Origin: an uncultured Garciella sp.
GTDB taxonomy: Bacteria > Bacillota > Clostridia > Eubacteriales > Garciellaceae
Length of the DNA: 30,170 nt
Direction: 5' to 3'
Assembly: GCA_900555725.1 (NCBI GenBank)
Contig: USMD01000011.1
Coordinates: 1-30,170 of the forward strand
Part shown: piece by piece, positions 30,168 through 30,170 of the stretch
How positions within the stretch are numbered: position 1 is the stretch's first letter
Layout of the letters: each line of letters begins with the position of its first letter
Notes under the pieces: model-generated
What the model was told of the DNA's origin: nothing
What the model saw: only the letters and a program-made list of their open reading frames with translations
Database searches by the model: none
Made by a program: the position numbers and the translations under genes

Positions 30168-30170
30168 CAG

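Noticed and set aside
1..30170. CRISPR arrays, tRNA or rRNA genes, phage structural genes, toxin-antitoxin or known defence systems
   Set aside because: No regularly spaced repeats, tRNA-like folds, rRNA sequence or matching protein motifs were seen on either strand.

Overview
The window is AT-rich DNA with strong GGAGG-type ribosome binding sites and occasional TTG/GTG starts. It carries an iron-type alcohol dehydrogenase, a 2-enoate-reductase-like flavoenzyme with an FeS cluster, sigma-54 regulation and a mannose-family PTS. Together these point to a low-GC Gram-positive anaerobe of the Clostridia. The species cannot be fixed from the sequence. No rRNA, tRNA, CRISPR array or intact transposase gene was seen.

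Layout, left to right. (1) 1-4.8 kb: a truncated FtsX-type permease, an ECF-transporter S component (PanT-like) upstream of a self-processing P1 peptidase, a DUF457/YdjM membrane protein, and an iron-containing alcohol dehydrogenase with a clear sigma-A promoter. (2) 4.8-9.6 kb: a dihydropyrimidinase-type amidohydrolase followed by an M20 deacylase (probable operon), a DUF362 protein with two 4Fe-4S motifs, and a small PsiE-like membrane protein. Palindromic sites lie at the promoters of the first and third genes. (3) 9.6-10.4 kb: a scar region with the 3' end of an IS200/IS605 tnpB, including its right-end hairpin and likely omega-RNA scaffold, and the last ~98 residues of a sodium:solute symporter. 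(4) 10.4-13.4 kb: a MoxR-type AAA+ ATPase and a VWA protein behind a consensus promoter, followed by an unidentified frameshifted remnant. (5) 13.4-18.1 kb: a UxaA-type dehydratase split into small and large subunits plus a KdgT-family permease. They are read from a near-perfect sigma-54 promoter, and a PrpR-type sigma-54 activator is encoded just upstream. (6) 18.5-21.6 kb: a HAD phosphatase, a collapsed ribose operon (rbsR fragment, intact rbsK, rbsB fragment) and an OsmC protein. (7) 21.9-24.0 kb: a large 2-enoate-reductase-like enzyme. (8) 24.1-30.2 kb: mannose-family PTS IIA, IIB, IIC and IID, followed by an AraM-like glycerol-1-phosphate dehydrogenase homologue, with a glutathionylspermidine-synthase-like ATP-grasp protein behind them. 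A second near-perfect sigma-54 promoter and cre-like sites precede or lie inside this operon.

Two themes stand out. First, two catabolic operons have well-formed sigma-54 promoters: UxaA/KdgT, with its activator present, and the PTS, whose activator is presumably outside the window. Second, several loci are decaying: the FtsX, symporter, tnpB, rbsR and rbsB fragments. The most promising less-described systems are the PTS plus AraM-like module, the P1 peptidase plus ECF S-component pair, and the isolated MoxR-VWA pair. All functional assignments rest on reading motifs by eye; no database search was run.
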